Positions 16,005 to 23,557 of a stretch of DNA of 29,018 bases are shown here, piece by piece. The notes under the pieces are model-generated. The model saw only the letters and a program-made list of their open reading frames with translations, did not search any database and was not told the origin of the DNA. A program made the position numbers and the translations under genes. Origin of the DNA: CAZOHG01 sp964579725 (lineage in GTDB: Bacteria > Zhuqueibacterota > JdFR-76 > BMS3Abin05); assembly GCA_964579725.1 (NCBI GenBank), contig CAZOHG010000046.1:1-29018 (forward strand). Direction: 5' to 3'. Position 1 is the stretch's first letter. Each line of letters begins with the position of its first letter.

Positions 16005-17033
16005 ATGTTTCCGGAATTAACAGAGCGGGAAAAGCAGATTCTTCGGTTGGTCGTTCACGATTTTATTTTGACGGCGACGCCGGTCAGTTCTCGCTCCCTC
16101 TACAAAAATTATCGTTTGGGGTTTAGCCCGGCTACTATCCGAAATGTCATGATGGATTTGGAAGAAAAGGGCTTCCTCCAGCAGCCGCACATTTCGGCCG
16201 GGCGTGTGCCGACGAATTTAGGCTACCGATTTTACGTTGACAGCCTGATGAAGCCGGAGCGTTTAACGTCCCGTGAAAAGAAAATTATTTACGAGGATTT
16301 AAGCACCGTCAGCGCGGATATTGACCATATTTTGGAACGCGCTTCACAGGTGCTGGCCCGAATTTCGAAACAGCTCGGCGTTGTGCTGATTCCCCACTTT
16401 TATGAGGGAATTTTTGAAAAGTTGGAGTTGGTGCCCATTTCCGGCAATCGAACCCTAATGGTTCTTAAAATCAATTCGGGTTTGATCAAAACCATCATGA
16501 TGGAATTGGATTTTGAGATTTCTCGTGAAAAATTAAACGCCACCGCACGGATTATTAACAAGCGGCTTTACGGATTAAAATTAGGGGAAATTAAGCGTAC
16601 CATTGATCAGCGACTTCGGAATGTGTCCGGTGGCAATGAAAATATGATTCAGTATTTCATTCACCAGGCCGATGAATTGTTCAATTTCGAAGAGTGGGAA
16701 AACCTTTACTACGGCGGAACACGAAACATTGTGCACCAACCGGAATTTACGGACCAGCGGCGGCTGGAATCCCTCATGAGCCTTTTGGACGATCGCAAAA
16801 ATGTAGCCCACACGTTGTTGCGTCTTTCTCGCGGGGAGGGCGTGACTGTGAAAATCGGAGATGAAAACCGCGATCTCAATATTCAACATTGCAGCTTGGT
16901 AACCACAACTTACCGTGTGGGCGAGGTGAGGGGCACTTTGGGAATTATTGGCCCCACGCGGATGCGGTATTCCAAAATTATTCCCATTGTTCATTACATG
17001 TCGCAGGTTTTAAGCAATGTGTTAACCAATTAG
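16005..17033 (+). CDS. hrcA: Heat-inducible transcription repressor HrcA
   Basis: HrcA represses chaperone operons by binding CIRCE operators. The 342 residues have an N-terminal winged helix (LTEREKQILRLVVHDFI, then SPATIRNVMMDLEEKGFL and PHISAGRVPTNLGYRFYVD), which is diagnostic. A GAF-like middle domain with an inserted dimerisation region follows, and the C-terminal part ends GTLGIIGPTRMRYSKIIPIV. AGGTGA is correctly spaced before the ATG. It is first in a cluster with grpE and dnaJ. No CIRCE is visible upstream, so targets may lie elsewhere (for example groESL). Confidence 0.95.
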   Translation: MFPELTEREKQILRLVVHDFILTATPVSSRSLYKNYRLGFSPATIRNVMMDLEEKGFLQQPHISAGRVPTNLGYRFYVDSLMKPERLTSREKKIIYEDLSTVSADIDHILERASQVLARISKQLGVVLIPHFYEGIFEKLELVPISGNRTLMVLKINSGLIKTIMMELDFEISREKLNATARIINKRLYGLKLGEIKRTIDQRLRNVSGGNENMIQYFIHQADELFNFEEWENLYYGGTRNIVHQPEFTDQRRLESLMSLLDDRKNVAHTLLRLSRGEGVTVKIGDENRDLNIQHCSLVTTTYRVGEVRGTLGIIGPTRMRYSKIIPIVHYMSQVLSNVLTN

Positions 17034-17048
17034 GGGGTGAATAGAAAT

Positions 17049-17621
17049 ATGACGAAACAAACCAAAACAAAAGAAGGGGTGGAAAAGGAGGCCGCGGAGA
17101 AGCCTGAGGAAAAGAAGGTCGCTGCCTCGAAAAAAACAACGCACCGGCGGCGAACCAAAACAAAAGAGCTGGAAGAACGAATCGCCCGGCTTGAGCAAGA
17201 ACGCGATCAGTTAAAAGATCGTCTGTTGCGATTGGCGGCCGACTTTGAGAATTACAAAAAAATCACCTCGCGTGAAATCGAAAATCGGATTCGAAACGCC
17301 AACGAGGAACTCATTGTGAACCTGTTGCCCATTTTAGACGATTTGGAGCGTTCGCTGGAAGCGGGCAAAAAAAATCACAATTTTAAGAGCTTCTACGAAG
17401 GCGTGGAAATGATTTACAATAATTTCAAAAAGCAACTGGAACGCTTTGGCGTGGAACCCGTGGACTCCGTCGGAAAGCCGTTTGATGTGGATTTGCACGA
17501 AGCGCTGATGATGGTGGAGGACAAGGAAGCTCCTCCGAACACCGTGCTTCAAGAACATCAAAAAGCGTACCGTCTGAACGGAAAAGTAATTCGTCACGCA
17601 AAGGTTGTGATTTCGAAATAG
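17049..17621 (+). CDS. grpE: Nucleotide exchange factor GrpE
   Basis: GrpE releases ADP from DnaK. The 190-residue protein begins with a Lys/Glu-rich tail of about 35 residues, then the long coiled coil (ELEERIARLEQERDQLKDRL), the ADFENYKK segment, and LLPILDDLERSLE in the four-helix bundle. The C-terminal beta wing contains VDLHEALMMVED and NGKVIRHAKVVISK. The ATG at 17049 is chosen because AGGGGG (17032-17037) precedes it; the GTG at 17037 would overlap that site. The gene starts 15 bases after hrcA. Confidence 0.95.
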   Translation: MTKQTKTKEGVEKEAAEKPEEKKVAASKKTTHRRRTKTKELEERIARLEQERDQLKDRLLRLAADFENYKKITSREIENRIRNANEELIVNLLPILDDLERSLEAGKKNHNFKSFYEGVEMIYNNFKKQLERFGVEPVDSVGKPFDVDLHEALMMVEDKEAPPNTVLQEHQKAYRLNGKVIRHAKVVISK

Positions 17622-17653
17622 GGTTCAAAGGAAAAGGAACGGCTTAACCATAA

Positions 17654-18778
17654 ATGAAAAAGCGTGATTATTACGAAGTCCTTGGGGTGTCCCGCACGGC
17701 AACGATTGAGGAGATCAAAAAGGCCTACCGAAAACTGGCCATGCAGTACCACCCGGACCGCAATCCGGGCAGCCGGGAAGCGGAAGAAAAATTCAAAGAT
17801 GCGGCGGAAGCCTACGAGGTTCTGAGCAACGAAGAAAAACGTCGGATTTACGATCAATACGGGCATGAAGGATTAAGCGGGGGATTTTCCGGGGGCGGTT
17901 TCACCGATTTCGACCTTTCTGACGCCCTTCGCACCTTTATGCAAGGGTTTGGCGGATTTGAGGATTTTTTCGGAATGGGACACGGGAGAGAGCGGGGCGC
18001 TCGGCGCGGTTCCGATCTTCAAATTCGTTTGAAATTGACGTTGGAAGAAATTGCAGCCGGAGTTGAAAAGAAGATTAAGGTTAAAAAATACGTCACCTGT
18101 CAGGCCTGCAAAGGAACCGGCGCTCGCGGCGGCACAGGTGTGAAAACCTGTCCCGTTTGCCACGGTACCGGTGAAGTTCGGCAGGTTTCACGTTCTATTT
18201 TCGGCCAATTTGTCAATATTACGGCTTGCCCCAATTGCCACGGCGAGGGGACGATTATTGAAGATCCCTGCCCCATCTGTAAGGGCGAGGGTCGTGTACG
18301 CGGCGAAGAGACCATTACGGTCAAAATTCCTGCCGGTGTTTCCACGGGCAACTACCTCACGCTTCGCGGCGAGGGAAATGTTGGGCCTCGTGGAGGTTCG
18401 GCCGGTGATTTAATCGTCATTATCGAAGAAAAAGGGCACGAATTTTTTGAGCGCCACGGGGACGATATTTTATTTCATCTCAACGTGGGTTTTTCGCAGC
18501 TTGTCTTGGGCACCGAGGTGGAAGTCCCTACCCTGACCGGAAAGGTTGTGCTTAAAATTCCCGCCGGAACCCAATCTGGGAAAATCTTTCGGCTAAAGGG
18601 AAAGGGTGTTCCCCATTTAAATCATTACGGTTCTGGAGACGAGCTGGTGCGTGTTCAGGTTGAAACGCCTTCGCAGCTTTCCAAAGAAGAAAAAGAGCTA
18701 TACGGGCGTTTGGCCGAGTTGGAAAAGAAACGTTTTCAGAGCGAGAGAAAAAAGAAATCCAGAAAATTTATTTTTTAG
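17654..18778 (+). CDS. dnaJ: Chaperone protein DnaJ
   Basis: DnaJ is the Hsp40 that delivers substrates to DnaK and stimulates its ATPase. The 374 residues comprise a J domain (1-70) with the HPD motif at 33-35, a Gly/Phe region (about 74-110), and four CxxCxGxG zinc motifs with Cys pairs at 149/152, 166/169, 192/195 and 206/209. The substrate-binding C-terminal domains include IPAGVSTGNYLTLRGEG and LKIPAGTQSGKIFRLKGKG. This is a complete type I protein. dnaK, often between grpE and dnaJ, is not here. The ribosome-binding purines (17628-17639) lie rather far from the ATG. Confidence 0.96.
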   Translation: MKKRDYYEVLGVSRTATIEEIKKAYRKLAMQYHPDRNPGSREAEEKFKDAAEAYEVLSNEEKRRIYDQYGHEGLSGGFSGGGFTDFDLSDALRTFMQGFGGFEDFFGMGHGRERGARRGSDLQIRLKLTLEEIAAGVEKKIKVKKYVTCQACKGTGARGGTGVKTCPVCHGTGEVRQVSRSIFGQFVNITACPNCHGEGTIIEDPCPICKGEGRVRGEETITVKIPAGVSTGNYLTLRGEGNVGPRGGSAGDLIVIIEEKGHEFFERHGDDILFHLNVGFSQLVLGTEVEVPTLTGKVVLKIPAGTQSGKIFRLKGKGVPHLNHYGSGDELVRVQVETPSQLSKEEKELYGRLAELEKKRFQSERKKKSRKFIF

Positions 18779-18825
18779 ATTAAAAAACAACTGCCTCAAG
18801 GCACAATCGGAGAGCAAACGTTGGG

Positions 18826-19272
18826 GTGAACGAATCGAGCCGAAAATTGCCGGAGGTCTTGCGATTTACTCGGAATGAAATCCGAATACTTGTTCTTTTA
18901 ACACTTATTTTTCTCGTCAGTTTGGCCTTTCGGGAATGGCACACGCGGCGACTGGCGAAGCAGCCGGTTTCACCGGAAGAAAGAGCGTTTGAACAAGCGT
19001 TTCTTCGTCGGGCCAAAGCTGTACACGCCGTCCTACCCAGAAAGGTGCCGCCAACGCCTGCCGAGAAAATGGATTTGAACACCGCAACAATTGAGGAGCT
19101 GACTTCCCTTCCCGGAATCGGTCCCAAAACGGCTGCGGCCATTGTTGCCCTTCGAAAACGTCGGGGGAAATATCGGAGCATCGGGGAACTGCTTTTGGTG
19201 AAGGGGATCGGCAAGAAAAAACTGAAACGCCTGCAAGGGCGCGTGACGGTTGATGTGCAAAAGAAACCGTAA
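18826..19272 (+). CDS. Membrane-anchored ComEA-type helix-hairpin-helix protein
   Basis: The 148-residue chain has a short cytoplasmic start, one hydrophobic segment (about 20-36, IRILVLLTLIFLVSLAF), a charged linker, and a C-terminal ComEA domain. That domain contains LNTATIEELTSLPGIGPKTA and FKS-like YRSIGELLLVKGIGKKKLKRL, the two helix-hairpin-helix motifs that bind duplex DNA. In competent bacteria ComEA holds incoming DNA on the outer side of the inner membrane, working with a type IV pilus and ComEC. The anchor favours such a placement. It starts with GTG at 18826 with GGAGAG 11 bases upstream. Similar proteins also occur without proven competence. Confidence 0.82.
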   Translation: MNESSRKLPEVLRFTRNEIRILVLLTLIFLVSLAFREWHTRRLAKQPVSPEERAFEQAFLRRAKAVHAVLPRKVPPTPAEKMDLNTATIEELTSLPGIGPKTAAAIVALRKRRGKYRSIGELLLVKGIGKKKLKRLQGRVTVDVQKKP

Positions 19273-19366
19273 AATAGAGACGATCTCAAAAATCAGATTC
19301 TGAAAAACAGGAAACAGGAAAAAGATTTAGCATGTGCAATGGAAATTAGTCTAAACAGGAGGAAAA

Positions 19367-20017
19367 ATGGCAGCCCCAATTCAGAAGCCTAAACCAAAGG
19401 GCAATATTTTTTATGAAATTTTAATCGTAATTTTGACCATCATTTTAATTCTTTCCGTCTGGTATCCCAAAACCGTTTGGCAAAAGCTGGATCGGGATCA
19501 AATGTTGTGCCGCGACCGAATGCACCGCGTTTACGATGCCGAGGTTCTGTTCAATTACAAATACAGAACCTATTCCGATACACTGGATTCCGTTATGAAA
19601 TACGTAAAGAGCGACAATGTCTTCCGTACAGACACCGTCATGGCTGCCTTGCGAGACACGTTTTTCATCAAAATTTATCGGGATTATCTACGCGATTACG
19701 CGGATATGCCCACGAAAAAGGCGGAGGATTCGGCCTTTAAAGTCGTGGCAGACACCACCGACACGGCAAAATACAAAATTATCTACGCCATGTTGGATTC
19801 CATTACCCACTGTCCAACGGTCATGCGGCCCTACAAAATCACTGTTGTGGACACCTCGGCCGCAAAGGGGATTATTATTCAATGTCCCATTGACAGCGCG
19901 GACGTTGCAAAGAAAAATTCCGACTTTTTCTTCCATTTTCTTGGGGGTGCTACCCTTCACAATCATGGAAAGATCGAGAACGGTGAAATTAGTTGGGTTG
20001 AGATCAAGCGCAAGTAA
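19367..20017 (+). CDS. Unrecognised single-pass protein with prepilin-like N-terminus
   Basis: No named family is recognised. The 216-residue protein starts after a strong AGGAGG. A short basic leader ends KPKG (Gly12); then comes NIFYE, with Glu at mature position 5, and a hydrophobic run ILIVILTIILILSVWYP. This is the layout of a type III (prepilin peptidase) signal. The next stretch (RDRMHRVYDAEVLFNYKYRT, then YSDTLDSVMKYV) resembles the post-helix region of pseudopilins, where a tyrosine-rich 'Y-x-x-G-x-Y' turn precedes a small globular part. The rest (about 80-216) is a beta/alpha mix with two Cys (148, 171). The hydrophobic run is shorter than in classical pilins, so an ordinary membrane anchor remains possible. 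Confidence 0.6.
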   Translation: MAAPIQKPKPKGNIFYEILIVILTIILILSVWYPKTVWQKLDRDQMLCRDRMHRVYDAEVLFNYKYRTYSDTLDSVMKYVKSDNVFRTDTVMAALRDTFFIKIYRDYLRDYADMPTKKAEDSAFKVVADTTDTAKYKIIYAMLDSITHCPTVMRPYKITVVDTSAAKGIIIQCPIDSADVAKKNSDFFFHFLGGATLHNHGKIENGEISWVEIKRK

Positions 20018-20029
20018 CAATAGATTCGC

Positions 20030-20071
20030 AAGGCGCGGGTAGCCTAAATCTACCCCCGCCTTTGTTTTTTT
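20030..20071 (+). terminator. Rho-independent terminator before the PilM-like gene
   Basis: AAGGCGCGGGTAG (20030-20042) pairs with CTACCCCCGCCTT (20050-20062) apart from one C/C mismatch, around a seven-base loop. A run of seven T (20065-20071) follows. It ends the transcript of the prepilin-like gene and separates it from the PilM-like gene. Confidence 0.9.
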
Positions 20072-20144
20072 AGCACGTGTTTAAAATAACTGGGGTGATT
20101 TCCGATATTTTTAGGGAACAAAAAAGACGCGAAAGGATATTCGC

Positions 20145-21095
20145 ATGAGTGAATCCGCGGTTGGGTTTTCGCTGTCGGAAAATTTGTTACGCGTGGCGCA
20201 GGTTGTTCGCCGCGACGGTTCAATTCGCATTGAAAAATTGAACCAAAAAAGGTGTCCCCATCCTTTCCGACTGCTGACTTTGGACAATCAGGAACGGTTC
20301 CAGACGCTTCTTTCGACACTTGAAGATGTCTTTGAGCAGGACAACTGGCCTGCTACAATGGGCGTTTCCATTCCGAATGAATTGGTGCTGATTAAAGAAT
20401 TCCCTGTTGACGACGATTTGAGTCAGAATGAGCTTGAAAACCAGGTACATTGGGAAGCCTCCCAATTTTTGCCGGATGAACTTTCTGCAGAATATGTGTT
20501 GTCCTACCAACGCCTGAACTTTGAGCAAGTGTCGGTTCTTTTGGTCGCGTTTCGGGAGCTGGTTTTGCACCGGGTTCGGCAAGCCTTCGACACGATTGGG
20601 AGCAAACCGCGATTTTTGGGTGTGGACGTTTTTGCTGCCCTTTCCGCCGTAAACGCCCTTTACGAGTTGAACGAGGGGCTCTCGGCGCTGTTGGAAGTCG
20701 GCGAAAATCGGGCGCACCTAATGCTTCTGAAGGGAGGGGACTATCTGGTTTCGAAGAAACTGCCCTACGCGTTAGCGGAAGAAAAGGAAACGGCTCTTTT
20801 TGACAACCCGGAGGCACTGGCAGGATTTTTGAAAAAGGAGTCAAGAAAGTTGCTTCTCGACCGTAAGATTGACGAAGGTGAAATGCCCTTCTCCCAGCTC
20901 TTTGTTTACGGGGAAAAAGCCTCAGCCGAATTGATCACGGCGCTGGAAGATGGCCCGGCTGTGGAAGTCCTTTTGGTGGATCCCTTTCAGCCCGGTGGAG
21001 CAGACGAAGAGGTGGTGGAGGAAGAATGGCGCCAAAATCCTAGCGTTTGGGCACCTGCCGTTGGGGTTGCTTTGCAAGCTTTGGAATCCGACTGA
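20145..21095 (+). CDS. PilM-like actin-fold protein
   Basis: This 316-residue cytoplasmic protein resembles PilM, the actin-like ATP-binding component of the type IV pilus alignment complex (also GspL cytoplasmic and EpsL-like proteins). The first strand is VGFSLSENLLRVAQVV, the phosphate-1-like start. Then come MGVSIPNELVLIKEFPV and ENQVHWEASQFLPDELSAEY, the very typical PilM segment (family: 'I-x-W-E-A-x-Q-Y-I-P'), followed by LSYQRL. A second subdomain begins RFLGVDVFAALSAVNALYEL. It is followed 79 bases later by a PilN-like gene, which supports the call. The phosphate loops are weakly conserved, so ATP binding is uncertain. Confidence 0.72.
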   Translation: MSESAVGFSLSENLLRVAQVVRRDGSIRIEKLNQKRCPHPFRLLTLDNQERFQTLLSTLEDVFEQDNWPATMGVSIPNELVLIKEFPVDDDLSQNELENQVHWEASQFLPDELSAEYVLSYQRLNFEQVSVLLVAFRELVLHRVRQAFDTIGSKPRFLGVDVFAALSAVNALYELNEGLSALLEVGENRAHLMLLKGGDYLVSKKLPYALAEEKETALFDNPEALAGFLKKESRKLLLDRKIDEGEMPFSQLFVYGEKASAELITALEDGPAVEVLLVDPFQPGGADEEVVEEEWRQNPSVWAPAVGVALQALESD

Positions 21096-21174
21096 AAAGT
21101 GCTTATTTGGGGCAAAAAGGCACAAAATGTGCCCCAGGGGATAAAAAATGACTCCACGATCCGGAGAAAAAACG

Positions 21175-22263
21175 ATGATAAAACTCAATTTATTGGAAGC
21201 GAAACCCGTCCGTTTGTCAGGCGGGTTGGAAGAAATTAAAGAGTCTGATATTCTTTCCGACGAAACTTTTCTGAGACAGGAACAGGCAGAGCCCCAACCG
21301 GCTGTGGAAGAAATACCGGCTGAGGCACCCAAAGCAAAACCGACCTCCGAGCCGATCAAAAAAAGCGAGGAAAAGGCGCCGGAAGAATTCACCTTTGAAA
21401 AAAAATCGAAGATCCCTGTGGTTCCGATTTTGGTGGTGCTTCTCCTGGCTGCCATCGGTGTGGGGTATTTTTTATTGACTCAAAAATCGGGGGCTCCCCA
21501 AAAGCCGAAGGTTGCGGTAAAGAAAACGCCGACAAAAACCCAACCGGCTCCGTCGAAGACTCAAAAGCCGGTTTCTTCTCCTGCTGAAAAAGCGCCGCAC
21601 ACCCAAACCTCCCAGACACCAAAACCAGGCGGCACAGCGCCCGTTTCCGTACCACCCACCGTTCCTGTTGAAGCAAGGGCGCAGCGAAATGCCGGAATTC
21701 AGGCGGTGACAGTTTTCGGGAAGGTACTTTCCGGCGTTCCCGCCGGTGCGCAAATCGGATTCCTGAGTTTTGACGGACATTCCTTTACTTTGGAATTGTT
21801 TGCCAATCGTCCGACGAAATTGGAAAAATTTCTTCAAAATGCCCAAACCGCCATTTCGGGAGCTCATTACAAGGTTTTGGCCAAAGATCGCGATTATTTT
21901 CAGGGTCGCCGTTTGCCGCACCTGCTCCTTTCAGGGGAATTGAGCCCTTCGGGTTTCACCCAACCGGGTCTGACCTCATTAACCCTCAGCTCAATTGGCA
22001 AAAGCTTGCGGCAGTTAGCCGTCCGACACAAAGTGCGTGTAAGAGAGCTGCGTGTGGCAGCGCCTGCTCAAGAAAACGGACAGAGGCGGGTTCGGGTTAC
22101 CCTAAAAGTGTCCGGAGCGCAAGCCGCCATCCAGGCTTTTCTGTCGGATTTATTAAAACAATACGCCAATCTTGGGGTGTCCCGGCTTTTTGTCAGCGCG
22201 TCTAAAACCGGTGCAGCGGGCCGATTGGATGTTGCGGCCGATTTAAACGTCTTTCTCCAGTAG
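21175..22263 (+). CDS. PilN-like membrane protein with long cytoplasmic and Pro-rich linkers
   Basis: The protein begins MIKLNLLEA, which matches the short N-terminal motif (M-I-x-I-N-L-L) by which PilN docks on PilM. The start at 21175 is chosen for that motif and for GGAGA at 21162-21166; the ATG at 21148 is also possible. The 362 residues run: an acidic cytoplasmic linker (10-78), one membrane helix (about 80-101), a Lys/Pro/Thr-rich linker (about 105-165), and a periplasmic domain (about 170-362). That last part contains two beta-alpha-beta-like halves, as in PilN/PilO ferredoxin folds. Normal PilN has only about 20 residues before its helix, so the long linker is unusual. No PilO, PilP or PilQ follows. 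Confidence 0.6.
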   Translation: MIKLNLLEAKPVRLSGGLEEIKESDILSDETFLRQEQAEPQPAVEEIPAEAPKAKPTSEPIKKSEEKAPEEFTFEKKSKIPVVPILVVLLLAAIGVGYFLLTQKSGAPQKPKVAVKKTPTKTQPAPSKTQKPVSSPAEKAPHTQTSQTPKPGGTAPVSVPPTVPVEARAQRNAGIQAVTVFGKVLSGVPAGAQIGFLSFDGHSFTLELFANRPTKLEKFLQNAQTAISGAHYKVLAKDRDYFQGRRLPHLLLSGELSPSGFTQPGLTSLTLSSIGKSLRQLAVRHKVRVRELRVAAPAQENGQRRVRVTLKVSGAQAAIQAFLSDLLKQYANLGVSRLFVSASKTGAAGRLDVAADLNVFLQ

Positions 22264-22269
22264 GGATGC

Positions 22270-22830
22270 ATGCGCGTCATTGCGGGACGCTGGCGGGGAA
22301 CACGGTTGCTGTTTTGGGGGCAAAGGGGGGTTCGGCCGAGCACGGATCGTGTGAAGGAGACCCTGTTTAACATTCTTTCGCCCCAACTTACCGGAGCTCG
22401 GGTGTTGGATTTGTTTGCGGGAACAGGGGCCTGGGGCATTGAGGCATTGAGCCGGGGAAGTCGAGAGGTCGTTTTTGTGGAAAGGTCCCGGCGTATGGCG
22501 GCGAATATTCGAGAAAATCTGAGCAAGATCGGAAATCCCGACAATGCCGAACTTTTTGTAACAGATGCGCTGCGCTTTTTGGCACAATTGGCTCCGAACA
22601 TGCCCCCATTTGATGTTATTCTGGCCGATCCGCCCTACTCCTCGCTGCTGGGAAGCGCCCTACTGAAGTTGCTCTCCGAGAAAAATATTCTGACTCAGGA
22701 GGGCATTTTTGTCTTGAAACATGGTTCCCGAGAAAATCTGGACATTCCCCGCTCCCTTGATGGCTTTCGCGAGAAAATGTTTGGCGAAACCAGGTTGTCA
22801 TTTTTCTGTTACCGAAAGGACGAGCCGTGA
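22270..22830 (+). CDS. rsmD: 16S rRNA (guanine966-N2)-methyltransferase RsmD
   Basis: RsmD methylates G966 of 16S rRNA in the small-subunit head. The 186 residues start MRVIAGRWRGTRL and contain RPSTDRVKETLFNIL, the SAM motif VLDLFAGTGAWGIEALSRG, and the catalytic DVILADPPYSS (DPPY replaces the NPPY of other N-methylases, normal for RsmD). It begins six bases after the PilN-like gene and overlaps coaD by four bases, a conserved rsmD-coaD pair. Confidence 0.93.
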   Translation: MRVIAGRWRGTRLLFWGQRGVRPSTDRVKETLFNILSPQLTGARVLDLFAGTGAWGIEALSRGSREVVFVERSRRMAANIRENLSKIGNPDNAELFVTDALRFLAQLAPNMPPFDVILADPPYSSLLGSALLKLLSEKNILTQEGIFVLKHGSRENLDIPRSLDGFREKMFGETRLSFFCYRKDEP

Positions 22831-23333
22831 AAATTGCCATTTATCCGGGCACATTCGACCCCATTACCAACGGTCACATTGACATTGCGGAAAGGGCCGT
22901 TACGCTTTTTGACAAAGTTATTATTACCATTGCAGTAAATTCCGCAAAAAAGCCGCTCTTTACCATAGAAGAACGCAAAGACATGATCCGCCAATCCGTG
23001 CAGCACCTGCCGCATGTGGAAATTGACGCTTTTGAGGGGCTACTCATGGAATATGCCAAGTTGCGAAAAGCAACGGCCGTTATTCGAGGACTGCGGGCGA
23101 TTTCTGATTTTGAATACGAGCTTCAAATGGCTCTCATGAATCGGAAATTGGCCGAAGAAGTGGTTACCGTTTTTCTGATGCCCAATGTGAAGTACACCTA
23201 TTTAAATTCTACCATTGTAAAAGAGGTAGCCAGCTTTGGTGGGGACATTACCGACTTGGTTCCGGAAATTGTGGCCCAAAAACTTCGGGAAAAATTTCAG
23301 AAAAACGGCAGTTTCGGTATTAAGAAATACTAA
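22827..23333 (+). CDS. coaD: Phosphopantetheine adenylyltransferase CoaD
   Basis: CoaD makes dephospho-CoA from 4'-phosphopantetheine and ATP, the fourth step of coenzyme A synthesis. The 168-residue protein starts with GTG overlapping the rsmD stop. It shows YPGTFDPITNGHIDI with the nucleotidyltransferase T-x-G-H motif (14-17), then AVIRGLRAISDFEYELQMAL and LNSTIVKEVASFGGDI. The length and order match the bacterial family (about 160 residues). Confidence 0.95.
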   Translation: MKIAIYPGTFDPITNGHIDIAERAVTLFDKVIITIAVNSAKKPLFTIEERKDMIRQSVQHLPHVEIDAFEGLLMEYAKLRKATAVIRGLRAISDFEYELQMALMNRKLAEEVVTVFLMPNVKYTYLNSTIVKEVASFGGDITDLVPEIVAQKLREKFQKNGSFGIKKY

Positions 23334-23406
23334 AATCTCTGGTTTGGTGGGGGCAGATTGCCCCTGGCTCCGGAGACGGTGAATTCTGAAAAGACGGTTT
23401 GAAATC

Positions 23407-23433
23407 AGCGGCGCAACAGCCGTTATTTTTTTT
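23407..23433 (+). terminator. Rho-independent terminator after coaD
   Basis: AGCGGC (23407-23412) pairs with GCCGTT (23419-23424), with one G-T wobble, around a GCAACA loop. It is followed by ATTTTTTTT ending at 23433. A second perfect hairpin without a T run, GGGGCA-GAT-TGCCCC, lies at 23350-23364. The remaining gap to 23557 is AT-rich and may hold the pta promoter (TTGACC 23456-23461, weak -10 TTTACA 23479-23484). Confidence 0.75.
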
Positions 23434-23557
23434 CTGCCGGTGAAAAAGTTTGAAATTGACCAAAAAAACCGCGATATTTTTACAAATTTCATTTGGCAAC
23501 GATTTTTCTAATACTGTGTTTATTGGTTTTTTTTACAAAAAATAAAAGGAGCGATCG

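Noticed and set aside
23350..23364. Perfect GGGGCA/TGCCCC hairpin as the coaD terminator
   Set aside because: No T run follows it. The hairpin at 23407-23433 with eight T is the better terminator.
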